Source of the DNA: Liolophura sinensis
Taxonomy: Eukaryota > Mollusca > Polyplacophora > Chitonida > Chitonidae
Direction: 5' to 3'
Assembly (NCBI RefSeq): GCF_032854445.1
Contig: NC_088295.1
Span: 51,255,249-51,319,248 of the forward strand
Length of the DNA stretch: 64,000 bases
Under the pieces are notes generated by a model. That model had not been told where the DNA came from, ran no database searches, and saw only the letters and a program-made list of their open reading frames with translations. A program made the position numbers and the translations under genes. Below, in pieces: positions 43,508-56,100 of the stretch (within the stretch, counting starts at the first letter, position 1; each line of letters opens with the position of its first letter).

Positions 43508-44635
43508 ATCCTTTTTTGAAGAGAACATTTCTTCCACCAGTATAGTGTGCTTATCTGCGCATCACATGTGCATTGGGGAAGTTAGCTGGAGGTTTACATT
43601 GGGCGATGCCGTGTAATTCACCCATGAAAGTAAAATTACATGTTTATTGTGCAGTGAGCTATTTTCTAGATCATAATAGTGTATGAAATCAGATATATTC
43701 AAATAACTTTATTTATAAGAGAAGTAAACCCTTAATAAAGTGATAATTGTTCATGTAATATGATCTGCAAAAGTCTCTCGTAAATACGTTCAAAGTTGCA
43801 TAGGGACTTCATATAGCAGTTGCATTTGATGACCCATGAATAATGATATAATTGTAGCTTGACACATTTGAGGTGCATTTATGAGTGCATGTGTCTGTAA
43901 GTAACAAACAAGGTGAATGAATTCAACAGTTGGAAGAATTGTGAAAAAAAAAACGAGCAAAGTTAATGAGAAATCATCTGTATTCCTGCACATACAGTAT
44001 GTAGATTTAAGGTGTAGTGACTGGAAGGTCTGTGTGCGTGTCGGCACAGTATAGTATAACCAGTATTCATTATTCACCTGCCCAAAAGAAGCAGATTAGA
44101 AGAGCTTTGTTCATCCGGATATTGTACATGTATGCAAATGTACTGATGATGTGTAGGACTTATAAATATACATATAGTACCAGTAATAGGCTCTGAGAAA
44201 AAAGAGAAAATGCGTTTGGAAATACAATGAAGCCTGCTGTGCTTTCTCAAGCAACTTATAAATTGTCAGTCAATGATTGCCATAAGGTAAAATTGGTGCA
44301 GGTTTACTCAATGCCAAATATATCTGAGCACAAGCTTGGGTCAAAACGCTGTTAAAGTGATTATACCAGAGAATGTATAATCAGAGAAATTTTCAGTTTA
44401 AGACATTCAGTTTTTTAAGACTCTGAATTTTCTGTATTTGTCCTCTAATAGCCGACTTAAGCAGTATTAGAAAATACCTCCCAAAGTTAGCTCCATGTAT
44501 TTGCTCTGATCGTTTTAGACAATAATTTATGTTTTTGTTAGTTCCATTTTTACCAGAATTATAAAAGGTTATGTTTACATGAAACTAAGTGAATATTGGT
44601 ATATATGGACATAGTTTAGCAAATGTTCTTGCAAA
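43508..44635. other. no feature recognised
   Basis: AT-rich, no domain or array identified. Confidence 0.4.
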
Positions 44636-44707
44636 ATAGACGCTCACTTATTTTACCATCTGAGCGAAAGAATAGACGCTCACTTATTTTACCATCTGAG
44701 TGAAAGA
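44636..44707. repeat. two copies of a 36-bp unit
   Basis: 'Atagacgctcacttatttta' then 'ccatctgagcgaaaga' occurs twice in direct succession, with one substitution (gagCg/gagTg). Confidence 0.95.
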
Positions 44708-44756
44708 TAAAACAAATTTAACCAATGTGTAGGACATCCAGTTGACACCTAAAGCT

Positions 44757-45950
44757 ACAGTGTATGTTTAGTGGTGTCCTGATGAAGACATACAGCTAGG
44801 TATGTTTAGCAGTATCCTGATGAAGACATACAGCTAGGTATGTTTAGTGGTGTTTTGATGCAGACATACAGCTAGGTATGTTTAGTGGTGTCCTGATGAA
44901 GACATACAGCTAGGTATATTTAGTGGTGTCTTGATGAAGACATATGTTTAGTGGTGTCTTGATGAAGACATATATTTAGTGGTGTCTTGATGAAGACATA
45001 CAGCTAGGTATGTGTAGTGGTGTCCTGATGAAGTCATACAGCTAGGTAATGTTTAGTGGTGTCCTGATGAAGACATACAGCTATTTATGTTAAGTGGTGT
45101 TGTGATGAAGACACACAGCTAGGTATGTGTAGTGGTATCTTGATGAAGTCATACAGCTAGGTATGTTTAGTGGTGTTTTGATGCAGACATACAGCTATGT
45201 ATGTGTAGTGGTGTCCTGATGAAGACATACAGCTAGGTATGTTTAGTGGTGTCTTGATGAAGACATATATTTAGTGGTGTCTTGATGAAGACATACAGCT
45301 AGGTATGTTTAGTGGTGTCCTGATGAAGTCATACAGCTAGGTATGTTTAGTGGTGTCCTCATGAAAACATACAGCTATTTATGTTAAGTGGTGTCATGAT
45401 GAAGACACACAGCTAGGTATGTGTAGTGGTATCTTGATGAAGTCATACAGCTAGGTATGTTTAGTGGTGTTTTGATGCAGACATACAGCTATGTATGTGT
45501 AGTGGTGTCCTGATGAAGACCTACAGCTAGGTATGTTTGATGGTGTCTTGATGAAGACATATATTTAGTGGTGTCTTGATGAAGACATACAGCTAGGTAT
45601 GTTTAGTGGTGTCCTGATGAAGTCATACAGCTAGGTATGTGTAGTGGTGTCCTCATGAAAACATACAGCTATTTATGTTAAGTGGTGTCGTGATGAAGAC
45701 ACACAGCTAGGTATGTGTAGTGGTATCCTGATGAAGTTATACAGCTAGGTATGTTTAGTGGTGTTTTGATGCAGACATACAGCTATGTATGTGTAGTGGT
45801 GTCCTGATGAAGACCTACAGCTAGGTATGTTTGATGGTGTCCTGATGAAGGCAAACAACATGAACACGAGTTTGGTGTGTTATGATGAAGGCATACAACT
45901 GCATGTACGAAAATTTGGTGTGCTATTATGAAGGCATGTAGGTCCATGTA
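44757..45950. repeat. minisatellite, 38-bp unit with a 294-bp higher-order repeat
   Basis: The unit reads 'gtatgtttagtggtgtcctg' then 'atgaagacatacagctag'. Shortened 28-bp units ('acatatatttagtggtgtct' then 'tgatgaag') recur. The diagnostic variant 'gtgttttgatgcagac' appears at about 45173, 45467 and 45761, exactly 294 bp apart, which equals seven 38-bp units plus one 28-bp unit. The right edge (45840-45950) decays gradually. Confidence 0.93.
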
Positions 45951-46613
45951 CATTCCTCTATTGAACAGAGCAGGTTGCACTGTTATAGCAATAGTGTACG
46001 GGTGTGTTGGGCGAGGCTATTGCAGTCTGTCAGACAGGACTGACCATGTCAACAAGGGCCTGTGCCAGAGCTAGGGCATGTACAGGGTCTCACAATGCCA
46101 CTGTATCCCTTCTACACCCTAACATTTGCTTGGTCAAATAAGGCCGCCTTTGTGCCTTGAACTTGCTGTAAGCTCTCAAACCTGGCCAACCTTGTGGCCA
46201 TGCTGAGTTGTCAATACAGCCCTGTTTGCAGAGTTGTAGCCAGCAAACCCTGCCCCCTAAATCTGTCCCAGTGTTCAAGCTGTAATTATCCATGTGACTA
46301 TATAAGCATAGAGTTACATTGACTGTTGTGTTATAGTTATCAGTTCTGTATGTAGAAATGCCTAGGCAGTCCTGGGCAGTCAGGGTACAGCCCATTTCCA
46401 TACTTTCTCTGATAAACAAACCAGGAAGTGTGGGCTGACCTTTTTATCATGAACTAACTGTGAACATTGAACTGGATAGCATGAACCTTGCACTAATACC
46501 TCGAATACAAATCTCAGCTTACCTTGTATCACATGCTGCTAAATGTGCCTTGTTGACTTGTACAGGTACATTTATATATCTTCCTGTTATATAATAGTGT
46601 ATGTATATATATA
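45951..46613. other. no gene recognised
   Basis: A 109-codon antisense frame (46090-46419) has no domain. Nothing else is supportable. Confidence 0.4.
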
Positions 46614-46809
46614 GGAAAAAAATAATAATAAAACGCCTTCTTAACATTTTACATTCTGTTATATTCCAACTGCAGTTTCAAACTTCATGTTATTTTCAAG
46701 GAATATTCCTTGAAATATACATATTCCTTGAGAATAACATGAAGTTTGAAACTGCAGTTGGAATATAACAGAATGTAGAATGTTAAGGTGTTTTATTATT
46801 TTTTTTTCC
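46614..46809. mobile_element. near-perfect ~196-bp palindrome (foldback element)
   Basis: The arm 'ggaaaaaaataataataaaa', then 'cattctgttatattccaact', 'gcagtttcaaacttcatgtt' is the reverse complement of the right arm 'aacatgaagtttgaaactgc', 'agttggaatataacagaatg', ending 'ttttattatttttttttcc'. Arms of about 90 bp pair almost completely around a centre near 46711. Flanking TA-rich tracts lie at 46605 and 46854. It is a hairpin-forming, MITE-like insertion; the superfamily is unknown. Confidence 0.85.
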
Positions 46810-46850
46810 TTTGTAAATTCTCCTCACCAGGGGATCTTTCTCTATTTCTT

Positions 46851-46853
<3 letters not shown>

Positions 46854-46882
<29 letters not shown>
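46854..46882. repeat. (AT)n microsatellite
   Basis: About 14 AT units just right of the palindrome. Confidence 0.9.
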
Positions 46883-46888
<6 letters not shown>

Positions 46889-46907
46889 CATAGTGCTGTG
46901 TTGCACT

Positions 46908-46994
46908 GTAGTGCTGGTCGCTGTTGTATAAATGAATTATTCTTGAGTATGGCATAATACATCAATCAAGTAAAAAAAAAAATAAATAAATAAT
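46908..46994 (+). repeat. SINE family 1, terminal fragment
   Basis: 'Gtgctggtcgctgttgtata', 'aatgaattattcttgagtat' and an A-rich tail with AATAAATAAATAATC. 5'-truncated. Confidence 0.8.
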
Positions 46995-47667
46995 CGCTTT
47001 GTTTTGAGATGTTCACATTTTTGAGAGGTTCATGTTTACAACAAGACTTAGGAAAATGTTTAAATGTAATTATCACGATTACTTGCACTTGAAATTTGTT
47101 TGTATAGTGTATGATCCTTTTTAGCTATTTCCGGAATTTGATCTTTATCCTAACTCCTATCCATTATTACTACAGCTTTATCCCTCTCTGCTTCTGTATG
47201 TACATGTTTACGTGTGTGTCTCAATCTGGGTTGTTACATACACATTGCACTCTTCCGAGGACAGGAGATATTTGGTATATATATATAAATTAAGAATTTG
47301 TGTGGGTGAAAATCTCTGTGCCATGTACGTCATTACTGTAATTTTATCCACTCATAAAGCTCCCTACCTTTGTATTTAGGGAAGTAAAAATCCTTGAGTA
47401 CTGGGGTAAATGAAAAGAATAAAAAAAAAACAAACAAATGAATGTCATAGCAACATGGCAAACTTCTTTCTACAATAAATACAGGATAAATCTATTTCTC
47501 TTGCCGTTGTCCTGTATTGTAGCTGTTTTACAAAAAATCCTAAGTCATTGGATGGTTACATGAACGTGGTCTTATAATTCCATATATATGTATGAATTTA
47601 TGCATCACTATATTTTTAAACACCATCATGTAATTTTTTTTTTTTTTTTTTCAGTTGCTGTTTGTAG
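46995..47667 (+). other. intron or 5' flank of the FN3 gene
   Basis: No exon is recognised. A possible SINE tail fragment ('aaatccttgagtactggggt') lies at 47388. The stretch ends in a long T tract and two possible acceptors, CAG at 47652-47654 and TAG at 47665-47667. Confidence 0.45.
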
Positions 47668-47937
47668 TTTCCTGCTGTGGCGGGTTACCTGTGACCTCAG
47701 TAACAGAGACGACCATTACCCTCGCTTGGTCTGCTGGGAACTATGTGAACTTCACCATCAACTACAGCGGAGAGGATGGCCTTAACTACACCACAGTGGT
47801 GCCAGTGTCAGGGGATAACGTCACAGCCACAATTGATGACAACCTGGAGGCGGGGCAGTTGTACACAATTGACATCCGTGGACACACCTCATCTGGTGAT
47901 ACCAGTAGTGTCGTCCCAGTCTTCTCACAGGCCACGA
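47668..47937 (+). CDS. FN3 domain 1 (one exon)
   Basis: 270 bases, phase 1-1, donor A|GTAAGC. Domain features: LPVTSVTETTITLAW, NFTINYSG, and LEAGQLYTIDIRGHTSSG. Sequons NFT, NYS, NYT and NVT. The acceptor is taken as TTTGTAG because this keeps phase 1 and the normal distance to the strand-B Trp; a CAG 13 bases upstream would need a phase 0 partner and gives four more residues. Confidence 0.8.
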
Positions 47938-50900
47938 GTAAGCATTGTTACATGAAGAGAAATGGCCCATTGCAGTGAAGTCTCCAGCCACAGGCTTTAT
48001 AGAAAACAGGATATTTTGAGCTAAATACCTCACCATTGTGTTTTTGCTTTATGCACAATGCATCCAAAACCTTATGAAAAGGATTTGAAAGCTGAAGCCA
48101 AAATAATTCTTTAGCAAACAAAACTGCCCTCTAAATTCACATCTTTTGTCAGATTAAAATATAACTATTAATAATTCATGTGCAGAATGTGTTGTATATA
48201 AGGGGCGTAAAGTGTAGATACGGTTCTAAAATTAATACAGAGCATACTGTATGTGCTCAAAGATTTGTGTGTACGCCTAAGTTCCTGAAAGCTAGAGTAC
48301 ATGCAAGATTTAAAGCAGACAGTTCTGTCAAAATCAAAAGTATATCTCTGCAGTCGTGGAGAATGCAGTGAGATTCAATATGAAAACAGCTAGCAACATA
48401 AGCACACTTAGACTTAGACTATAAACACTGCATACTGTCAATAATTAAAGTGCAAAATAATCATTACTTACATTCAGGCCTTTATCAACAACCGTTTTAT
48501 CATGTTTTGACCCCAAGACAGCAGTTGTTAACAAGTGTGTCTTAAAAAGACAGAAATGCGGAAGACAAATTTTATCTGTCATATTGGGCCAGGTTACTGT
48601 CGAAAGAATAATACTGCAACCCCTGCTATATTGTATCCAAACACAACAAATGAAACGGTAAAATTGTTGGTGAGTTGTTGAAACACAGGTTGATGGGAGA
48701 TAAATGATTGTATTAGCGTCATTTAAATTCTTGCCTCTTGAGGGAGAGACAAAATAGCTATTTTATTCTGGAATGTTCAGTGTAACAAGTATGGGCAGGG
48801 TACATGTATGTCTACTTATAATCCTATGTGTACATAACTGCAAAGGACAGAATCCTGTGTGTACATAACTACATAGGAAAGAATCCTATGTGTACGTAAC
48901 TACAAAGGAAAGAATCCTATGTGTACATAACTACAAAGGAAAGAATCCTATGTGTACATAACTACAAAGGAAAGAATCCTATGTGTACATAACTACATAG
49001 GAAAGAATCCTATGTGTACATAACTACAAAGGAAAGAATCCTATGTGTACATAACTACAAAGGAAAGAATCCTATGTGTACATAACTACAAAGGAAAGAA
49101 TCTGTAGGCCTACATGTGTACCTATTTATACATGTCGGCCTATGCACGTGTACGTGTATGTCTTTTGATTTTCTTTGCCCCCTTTCACTCAGTCAACTTC
49201 ACGCTTTGCAAGGCTGTTGCCGGGGACCCAAATTAGTACGGTGTTGTGTACATGTATTTGAAAAACTGTGTTCTGCAGTACCCAGTACTTCTTCTCTTGG
49301 ACAGTAGGGAGTACTGTACTCCCTCTGAAAGAAAAAAATTATCTGTAACAGTGCATATGCATGTTGTTATAATTTGTAAAGTTTAATTATTTTTATCCCC
49401 TAGCATTGTAATGAGGTTGGGGACTTCAGCCACAGCAGACTAAACACATGCATAAATTCTGTATATGTAAAAATGAGACTAGAAAGGCTTCGTTTAATAA
49501 GTTTACCTATTTGATAGTTTTCAGGTTTTTATTAGTGATATATTTTCTGTTTGACAGAACCGAACCCTCCAACCTATGTGACTGTGACATCTGCAGAGAC
49601 ACACTCCTTAAAAGTTGTGTGGTTAGAAGAAAACGACGCCGTGTCATCTTATGTAGTACGCTATAAAGATCTGACCAATGACTCTGCCTTGATGTTGGAG
49701 CGCAGTGTCAATGACACTAGCTTGAATTTGACGCAGCTACAGCCAGGTCACACCTACTCCATAAGTATTGCAGCGGTGTATTATGGTGTAGAGAGTAACC
49801 AGACCATGCCTATAACTAACAATACAGGTGGGTACTGAAGCCTTCAATAGATTCTTGTTATCATTATCACATGCCAGATTAGGAACATATCTCTTCATTC
49901 CCTGATCAAATTCATCTATTACAAAAGAGCCCTAGGAATAGTGGTGATTTTTAGTCCCCTAGCTGTTCCGGAGGTTAAGAGGGACTGTATACTATTTGTT
50001 GCCATCTGTTAGTCGCCCAGTCCATCACAACAATTTCCCAGACTTTGTTTCAAAATGGTTTATTGTATTGATTGAATCTTAGTACATGGCTGCACCGATG
50101 TTACAGATCAAGTTTGTAGTTTCCTGTGCGGTTGAACGTGGTGAAAAAGGCGGCTACTTGTTGGGGTGGCTGCAGGTTTCACCCCAGAAACTCCCACGGT
50201 AATGCAGGCCATTGTTGTATAAGTGAAATTTTACTGAGTGCGGCATAAAATATCCATGAAATAAATAAATAAATCATTTGAGTGGCAATGCTTTACACTG
50301 TTTATGTTGTCAGGGTAGACAGGCCCAGTCTTAATCTCAGAGATAGGGCCTATGCATAAACTCTTTAGTACCCTTGCTACCTAATTTGCGTTTACCTGCT
50401 ATGATGAAAACTGCAATGCTTCGCAACCATACATAGTAGAACATTCCGCAAACTTAATATAGAGTACAAATAATCTTACAATTAATAACTCCTTCAAGAT
50501 TAGATTTCAATCCAATCTGTTATTAGTCTCTAAAGGGAGATAATTTATTTTGACATTTGTTGCCTGTAATTTTTTAAACACTTATGAAACAGACCATGAA
50601 CCAACCAAAGTTTGAGTTGTTTGCTGTTCTGGGATAGGGTTTGTAAACACTTGGAATTTATGACTTAAGTTGTTTGATAAATATGAGCCCAGGTTTGTAT
50701 TGATGAGTGTGTCTGTTCACATTTATTTATTTTTTTTTTATTTGTCTTTTACGCCGTACTCAAGAATATTTCACATATACCATAGTGGCCAGCATTATGT
50801 CAGTGTACAGTAAGACCAGCATGACCCTGTATGACATTTGTAATCTTTAACCAACAAATACATGTACATGTACCTTATGTTTCAGTTCCCCTCCCCCCAG

Positions 50901-51691
50901 TGAAGGTAACTGTACGGGCCCTCAATGAGAGTGCCCTGTATGTTATGTGGTACCCAGACTCGTCTAGCACACAGGTCAGTGACAGGCTAATAAGAACGTG
51001 CTAGTTTGTATAAAGTGTCTGTTTCAGTGAGTATTATGGGGAGTTCTACAATTTTTTGAACAATTTGGTTGACATGAACTCTCTGACAGAAGTGTGAAAT
51101 AATCTTGAATATCAAATAAACTATCTGTGTGTGCAAAAACATACATGTAAATCTTTTTCATGGTGCATCTTTGATTTTATTGGAGGGATAACATTATGTG
51201 ACAGATCTGTCTAAAATAGCCTTTATGTTATTCTTTTGATTTTTGTGAATGTACTAAAGTGGTGGTAAAATTTAGCTACATGCATTTGTGCACATAGCTA
51301 CAGTATTCTGTACATCTGGAAGCAGAAGGCTTTGTCTTATCATGTATTGTAAGGAGACATTTACCTATTTGGCCCAAAAAGGCCGAGAGTAAAAATTAAA
51401 TTGTTTTCAGAAACGACCGTCTGATTTTTTCCCTCCACACTGTCGGTTTTTTTTCGTGTTTGCTAAATAAAAAAAAAATATGCAGCTTAAATCCCACATC
51501 TCTGCTCAGATTTTTTGATCCCTTTCTTTTCACCCCCCCCCCCCAAAAAAAAAAATGAGTCCCTCGGTCTGTCAGATTTCTGTGTCTTTTCAATAACTCC
51601 AAATATTTTCTCATTTTGGAAAGTTTTTGTGTGCAGTTTAATTTTTAGAATTTTTTTTCCTGTTTGAAAAGCAGCCTAATCTGCGCTTAAG

Positions 51692-51722
<31 letters not shown>

Positions 51723-53080
51723 TGTGTGTGTGGAAAACTTTGTCTTCACAACCATTTTATTGTGTTTAGTTTGACCTCAAGATTGCTGTAGTATTGTTGA
51801 TGTATTCATTTATAGGCGAAACCAATTTGAGGAAAACTTTCCGGAATTAGCATAGGAAAAAATTTGGGGAATTAGATTTACATGAACATATTTACTTTTT
51901 GTACAGGAAACTTTTGTTGTGAGCTACCAGGCAGATGGGGGTGTGGAGACTCCATTTACATGTGTGAATGACCCCCCCACAGAGTGTACCCTTCTGACTG
52001 CTAATGAACCCCCAGGCCAACTCTACAACATAACAGTCAAAGCTGTTCAAGGTCAACGAACCAGTTCTGCAAAATCAGTGTTTGCAAATACTAGTGAGTG
52101 GACTTTACTTACTTTTTGAATGCCCATACGTCCTAGGTGAGTCATGTATGTGTTCTGTTATAACAGCTTCTTCCTATGCATGTTTATGAAAGTCACTTAC
52201 ATTTTTTCCCATTCGTTTTTTCTAGAGGTAAACATTCTGCGAAGCATAGAGTTGTGTTTTAGATATCATATGTTGATGTCATTGTTTTTTTTCCAATATT
52301 TAATACTGATAAGTTGAATGCTCCTCAAAGTGTCAAAGATATACCTTACTGCTTGATCTATTCATTCCTTCAAGTGCTATCAAGGCGATAGGAAGTTTTG
52401 AGTGCTTGGGGTTTAACGTCGTACTTAACAATTTTTCAGTCATATGACGACGAAGGAATCCTTAGGGTGCATGTACGTGTAATGTGCCTCCTTGTTGCAG
52501 GACGGATTTCCACCGCTCTTTTATTTAGTGCTGCTTCACTGAGACGACTTACCGAAGGCAAGTAAGCTGCCTTTCCCGAGCCATTATACTGATACGGGTC
52601 AACCAGTCGTTGCACTATCCCCTTCATGCTGAATGCCAAGCGAGGAAGTTACAACTTCCTCTTTTAAAGTCTTAGGTGTGACTCAGTCAAGGATTGATCC
52701 TGGATCTACCAGTCCCGAAGCGGACGCTCTACCAACTGTGCTATCCGGGCCAGTCGGAAGGAAGTTTTGAAGGAGAGAAAACATACTTGTACATCTATAG
52801 ATGACAAAAAAGGTTGTATCCAATTCCACCATTAGATGTATACCCTAACCTGTTGTGTTGAACAGAGCCATTGGCAGCTGAGGATTTGAAGCCTGTGAAC
52901 ATAACAACCCAGTCTATTGAAGTGTTATGGGTGGCGAATCCTGGTAGCAAACACACTGGCTTCCTGGTGACCCTTGACCCTGCTGATTCAAGTCAGAGTT
53001 CACAGTAAGTCACCAGAAATTTTTGATTTGGTCAGCATTTGTGCCCTGCTCAAGCTGAGCTGCAAAGGTTGTCACTTTGA

Positions 53081-53113
<33 letters not shown>

Positions 53114-56100
53114 GATTGGTGTTTTACGCAGTACTCAAGAATATTTCACTTATACAATGACGGCCAGCATTATGGTGGGAGGAAACCGGGTAAAGCCCGG
53201 GGGAAACCCACGACCATCCACAAGTTGCTGACAGACCTTCCCGCATACGGCCGGAGAGGAAGCCAGCATGAGCTGGACTTGAACTCACATCAACCGCATT
53301 GGTGAGAGACTCACCAATTACGCTGCGCTAGCGCGCTAACCAACTGAGCCACAGAGACCCCTTTTCACTTTGAAGCTGAAAGAAATCACAATAAATACAT
53401 GGTGATCATTGTGTCATTTGTCTGTTATTTTGTAGCTTATATTTGGCCAAAAAACAAACCATTCAATTTGTGCAAAATTGAATTCTTCAAGGTTTCACCA
53501 TTAAGAATTCTTGAGGGTTAGGGTTTTCGCTTGGTCTGTTTTGCATCTGGCAAATGGACCCATTCCTCTGGAAAAGCTGAAGAAAATTCCCCCAGACGTA
53601 CAAAAACGTGAAATAAAGTAAACCTTTTTCAATCGCCAGTGGAATATTTGAATCCTTTTACAGATATATTGACGGTATCAATAGTTGAAGCACCAGACAA
53701 ACCAATCTGCAGACTCGTCCAAGCATTTCATCCTAATTTCTATTTTTAGTATCTATGGGTCCGAGACTGATGACCTAATGCTCTCGGGGATAGTGCATGT
53801 AGCACTAATGGCCCAACATGCTCCAGCATAACAGCTAGAATACATAGGCCTATAGTTGCTTGAAAATTCGGTCTAAGGATTGTGTATGTGATTGACCTTG
53901 TACACCAATAATTTTGGGAAAGTGCTTTTAAAAATGACAAGAAATCAACATTTTAAGTATGAGACGATATACCTTGAGAGTTCAGAAAGGTCAGTGAAAG
54001 GTGTGCATGCATAGCATGCGAAAACAATCACTCCATGTGTAAATATCAAAGAGAGATGTCATGGAATTGCCCCTTGTATATGCCATTGTCCACAAGACTG
54101 CAGATCTGTTGGGGAATGCAATTTACCTGACTTTTGCACAAGACGTGTAAGTTTTGGCTTTCGCTTCACAGATTTGCTCGTATGAAGGCTCTGAAACAAC
54201 ACAGAAACTTTACCACAGACAGTGTTTGAACCATATGGATTTGAACATGTAACTTAACTGGTTAGGTGCCTGTCCTCTATATACTTAGAACAGCACCTTA
54301 GATGCAGTGTAACTAGTCCAAGCGGGTCAGTACGTCCTAATTAACAGATTTCTTATTTACCACTTTTATAAAATTAATTTTAGTAACTATTTCTTATATT
54401 TGCTTCGTTAAACAGATCTGCATTTATGTGAAGAAGTTGTTTGGTTAGATGCACTAAATGTGGTCTTGTTTTTCAGGAATAAGACTGATTTTAATGCTGT
54501 GTTTGATGGGCTGACATCGGGAAAGACATACCAAGTAACTGTACTAACCTTGGCGGGACAGGAGAAGAGTGACTCCCTGGCAGATGTATTTTGGACAGGT
54601 ATACATTGGGTCATCGCTAAAAAATTCTCTGTTGGAAGCTACCCAACAATATCAATAAAAAATAGGGTTGGATGGTAGGGAATTTTGATTTTTCTTTTTA
54701 TTCTGGCATTGAACAAGATAGGGATTTTAAAGAAATTAACATCGAGACATAAACGATAAAAAAAAAATTCCATAAAAAGCTGGCTTCCCCCAGGCTCTGC
54801 TGAGTTTTATCCCACCATATTGAAGGCGGCTGTTGTATAAGTAAAATATTCTTCATTACGGCGTTAAAGACCAATCAGCTAAATAAGTAAACAGTGATGC
54901 GCGTCATTGATGCTCTTTATGAATATTAAGTACTGTAAATTATCAAATTCACTACTTCAGTGCTTTGTGTATTGAGCTGAAGTTTTGCACTCGTTTGTCT
55001 CCTACAGATGAGTTCTGTTTATGAATTCTTGCTGGCCAATATTACATTGTCAGTGATACATTAGCCCTTGTGGTTACTGGATTGATATCCCATCGCCATT
55101 CAGATCCAACCAGTTAAATTTAGGCTTTTAGGCATTCATTTGAAGGCTTGAAAAGAGTTAACTCTGAGCCAATCATTCGTGTGACTTATTTTGTGTGCTT
55201 AATCAGGGGAGGTAACTACTGGTATGGATCACATACTTAGACGAGTACCTGGTGCGTAGTTATCTCCCCTGCTCTAACAACCCAGGAACTATGACACTAC
55301 TTTCCTGTGCTAGTGTCTAAATTGTACATAGTTGACCCAGATACCATTGTATTTTACATGTAGGTGTATGTTCAATTCCTGCAGCGAACAGGAATTTTCA
55401 AGATTCCTGTTTGCTGACCCCACCCCACTCCGCTCCTGTTTCTACTCTTTTGGTGAAGTTGTTCATTGTCGATCACTAGCAGACACTTCAACTTCACTTA
55501 AATATTTAGCTCGATTTGATGGCGATGATTGTTCTGTTGCTGAGATAGTCCTTTGGTCACCAAACAATCTATCAAGGGAAAATATTACTTGTTCCTGCAG
55601 TGCCAGCGGCACCTGTGCTGAGAAGCAACACTTCAAATCACAGCATTGTGTTGACATGGGACAAACCTGCTGGCGAACGGGACAATTACAGCATCAGTGT
55701 CACAGATGAGAACCTGAGCAAATCTCAGGTGGTGGCAGGTACAGAGGTCAGTGGGGAGGTGCCTGGTCTGCAGGCTGGCTCCTCCTACAGAGTCACTGTC
55801 ATAGCTAACAGTGGCAACCAGAAGAGTAAACCTGCCATCTTACCATCAGTCACCACAGGTTAGTTTTACAGTACTGGTGCTTGTTTATCAAATATCTCCT
55901 TCATGAATATTTAATAATTCTGCTTAGCTCTTTGTTTGTTGTGCAAGTTAATTATTATTTAGATCACTTGTACTAATGTTTGATTTGATTTGATTTGATT
56001 GGTGTTTTACGCCGTACTCAAGAATATTTCACTTATACAACGGCGGCCAGCATTATGGCTGGAGGAAACCGGGCAGAGCCCGGGCGAAACTTGTACTAAT

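Larger units (their letters stand above)
49828..50885 (+). other. FN3 gene intron 2
   Basis: 1.06-kb intron with two SINE family 1 fragments in opposite orientation, listed separately. Confidence 0.75.

Noticed and set aside
47655-47667. Leu-Leu-Phe-Val-Val start as a signal peptide of the FN3 gene
   Set aside because: There is no in-frame ATG upstream in the T tract, and the phase 1 TAG acceptor gives the normal domain length.
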